From: Actinoplanes nipponensis
GTDB lineage: Bacteria > Actinomycetota > Actinomycetes > Mycobacteriales > Micromonosporaceae
Direction: 5' to 3'
NCBI RefSeq assembly: GCF_016862275.1
Contig: NZ_BOMQ01000052.1
Span: 62,001 to 126,000, forward strand
Length of the DNA stretch: 64,000 nt
Shown: positions 63,770-64,000 of the stretch, one piece after another
Numbering within the stretch: the stretch's first letter is position 1
Layout of the letters: each line of letters opens with the position of its first letter
Translations under genes and position numbers: made by a program
Notes under the pieces: model-generated
The model's database searches: none
Seen by the model: the letters and a program-made list of their open reading frames with translations, nothing else
Told to the model about the DNA's origin: nothing

Positions 63770-64000
63770 GTGGCGACAACCAACGCGTCGGACGGCGGCT
63801 TCCGCCGCTGGCGGCGAAGCCGGCCGTTCTGGGGCGGCCTGCTGCTGCTGATCGCCGGGCTGGAGCTGTTCCTCAGCGCCAACCTGACCCTGGGCGATCT
63901 CGAGGTGCACATGGGCCCGGAGGGATTCCTCTCCTACCTGCTGCCCCTGCTGCTCGTCCTCGCCGGCGTGCTCACCTGGGTGACCCCCGGGCAGCGCCTG
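63770..64000 (+). CDS. DUF6114 family membrane protein (3' partial)
   Basis: GTG 63770 follows GAGGAG; 77 codons are visible before the window ends. A polar start (ATTNASDGGFRRWRRSRPF) leads into WGGLLLLIAGLELFLSANLT, GDLEVHMGPEGFLSYLLPLL and a further helix with VTPGQRL, the DUF6114 pattern. It follows the DUF6230 gene in the usual order, suggesting that both products work together at the membrane. Confidence 0.83.
   Translation, partial: MATTNASDGGFRRWRRSRPFWGGLLLLIAGLELFLSANLTLGDLEVHMGPEGFLSYLLPLLLVLAGVLTWVTPGQRL

Overview
The window is chromosomal DNA of a very GC-rich actinobacterium. Strong third-position GC, frequent GTG starts, ATGA/GTGA overlaps between operon genes, and families such as Acg-type nitroreductases, cydABDC, SARP regulators, DUF6230/DUF6114, secreted CBM13 pectinases, a chemotaxis-type receptor and a lone CheY-like receiver all fit Micromonosporaceae, for example an Actinoplanes-like organism. 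The genus is inferred. No rRNA, tRNA, CRISPR array, prophage or insertion sequence was recognised.

Layout. 1-1.6 kb: two Acg-type nitroreductases. 2.1-3.9 kb: a secreted PL9 pectate lyase. 3.9-9.7 kb: the operon cydABDC on the minus strand (cytochrome bd oxidase plus its CydDC exporter), divergent from a degenerate E1-alpha-like gene; a DosR/DevR-like box lies between them. 10.4-15.8 kb: a pectin locus. It holds a membrane-anchored ECF sigma factor fused to a PL9-like beta-helix that has lost its catalytic residues, divergent from a pectin methylesterase and a PL1 pectate lyase. The two enzymes share a perfect 456-bp CBM13 module. 15.9-24.5 kb: a gene scar, methyltransferases and small regulators, a SnoaL-like protein, an SGNH hydrolase, a cysteine-desulfurase-like protein and an STAS/ATPase regulator. 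24.5-30.2 kb: glycerol catabolism, with two glycerol kinases, GlpD and an IclR regulator around one shared operator. 30.4-35.7 kb: mixed small genes (CheY-like receiver, a frameshifted membrane-protein remnant, RidA, AraD, SurE, CAP protein). 35.9-43.3 kb: an AfsR/SARP-type regulator, an alpha/beta-hydrolase-glycosyltransferase fusion, a methyltransferase and a soluble PAS chemotaxis receptor. 43.4-48.3 kb: a xanthine-dehydrogenase-type molybdoenzyme and an APC permease. 48.5-51 kb: an OmpR-type regulator and a PAS-GGDEF diguanylate cyclase. 51.3-58.2 kb: an alpha-glucoside-type ABC importer (AglEFG-like), an AlkZ-like glycosylase and glycogen phosphorylase. 58.4-64 kb: a DUF5666 secreted protein, two tandem histidine kinases and a DUF6230/DUF6114 pair cut by the window end.

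The strongest candidate for a new system is the pectin locus. The sigma factor carries, in one chain, a sigma2/sigma4 region, an HxxxCxxC zinc-like motif, one clear membrane helix, a Pro/Thr linker and an extracellular beta-helix that aligns to the PL9 lyase encoded 7 kb away. The lyase's catalytic Lys is Ala and two of its calcium Asp ligands are Ser/Thr. I read this as a dead enzyme reused as a pectin-fragment sensor tied directly to a sigma factor. A CebR/CelR-like palindrome in front of the pectinase genes suggests a second layer of control by a LacI-family repressor.
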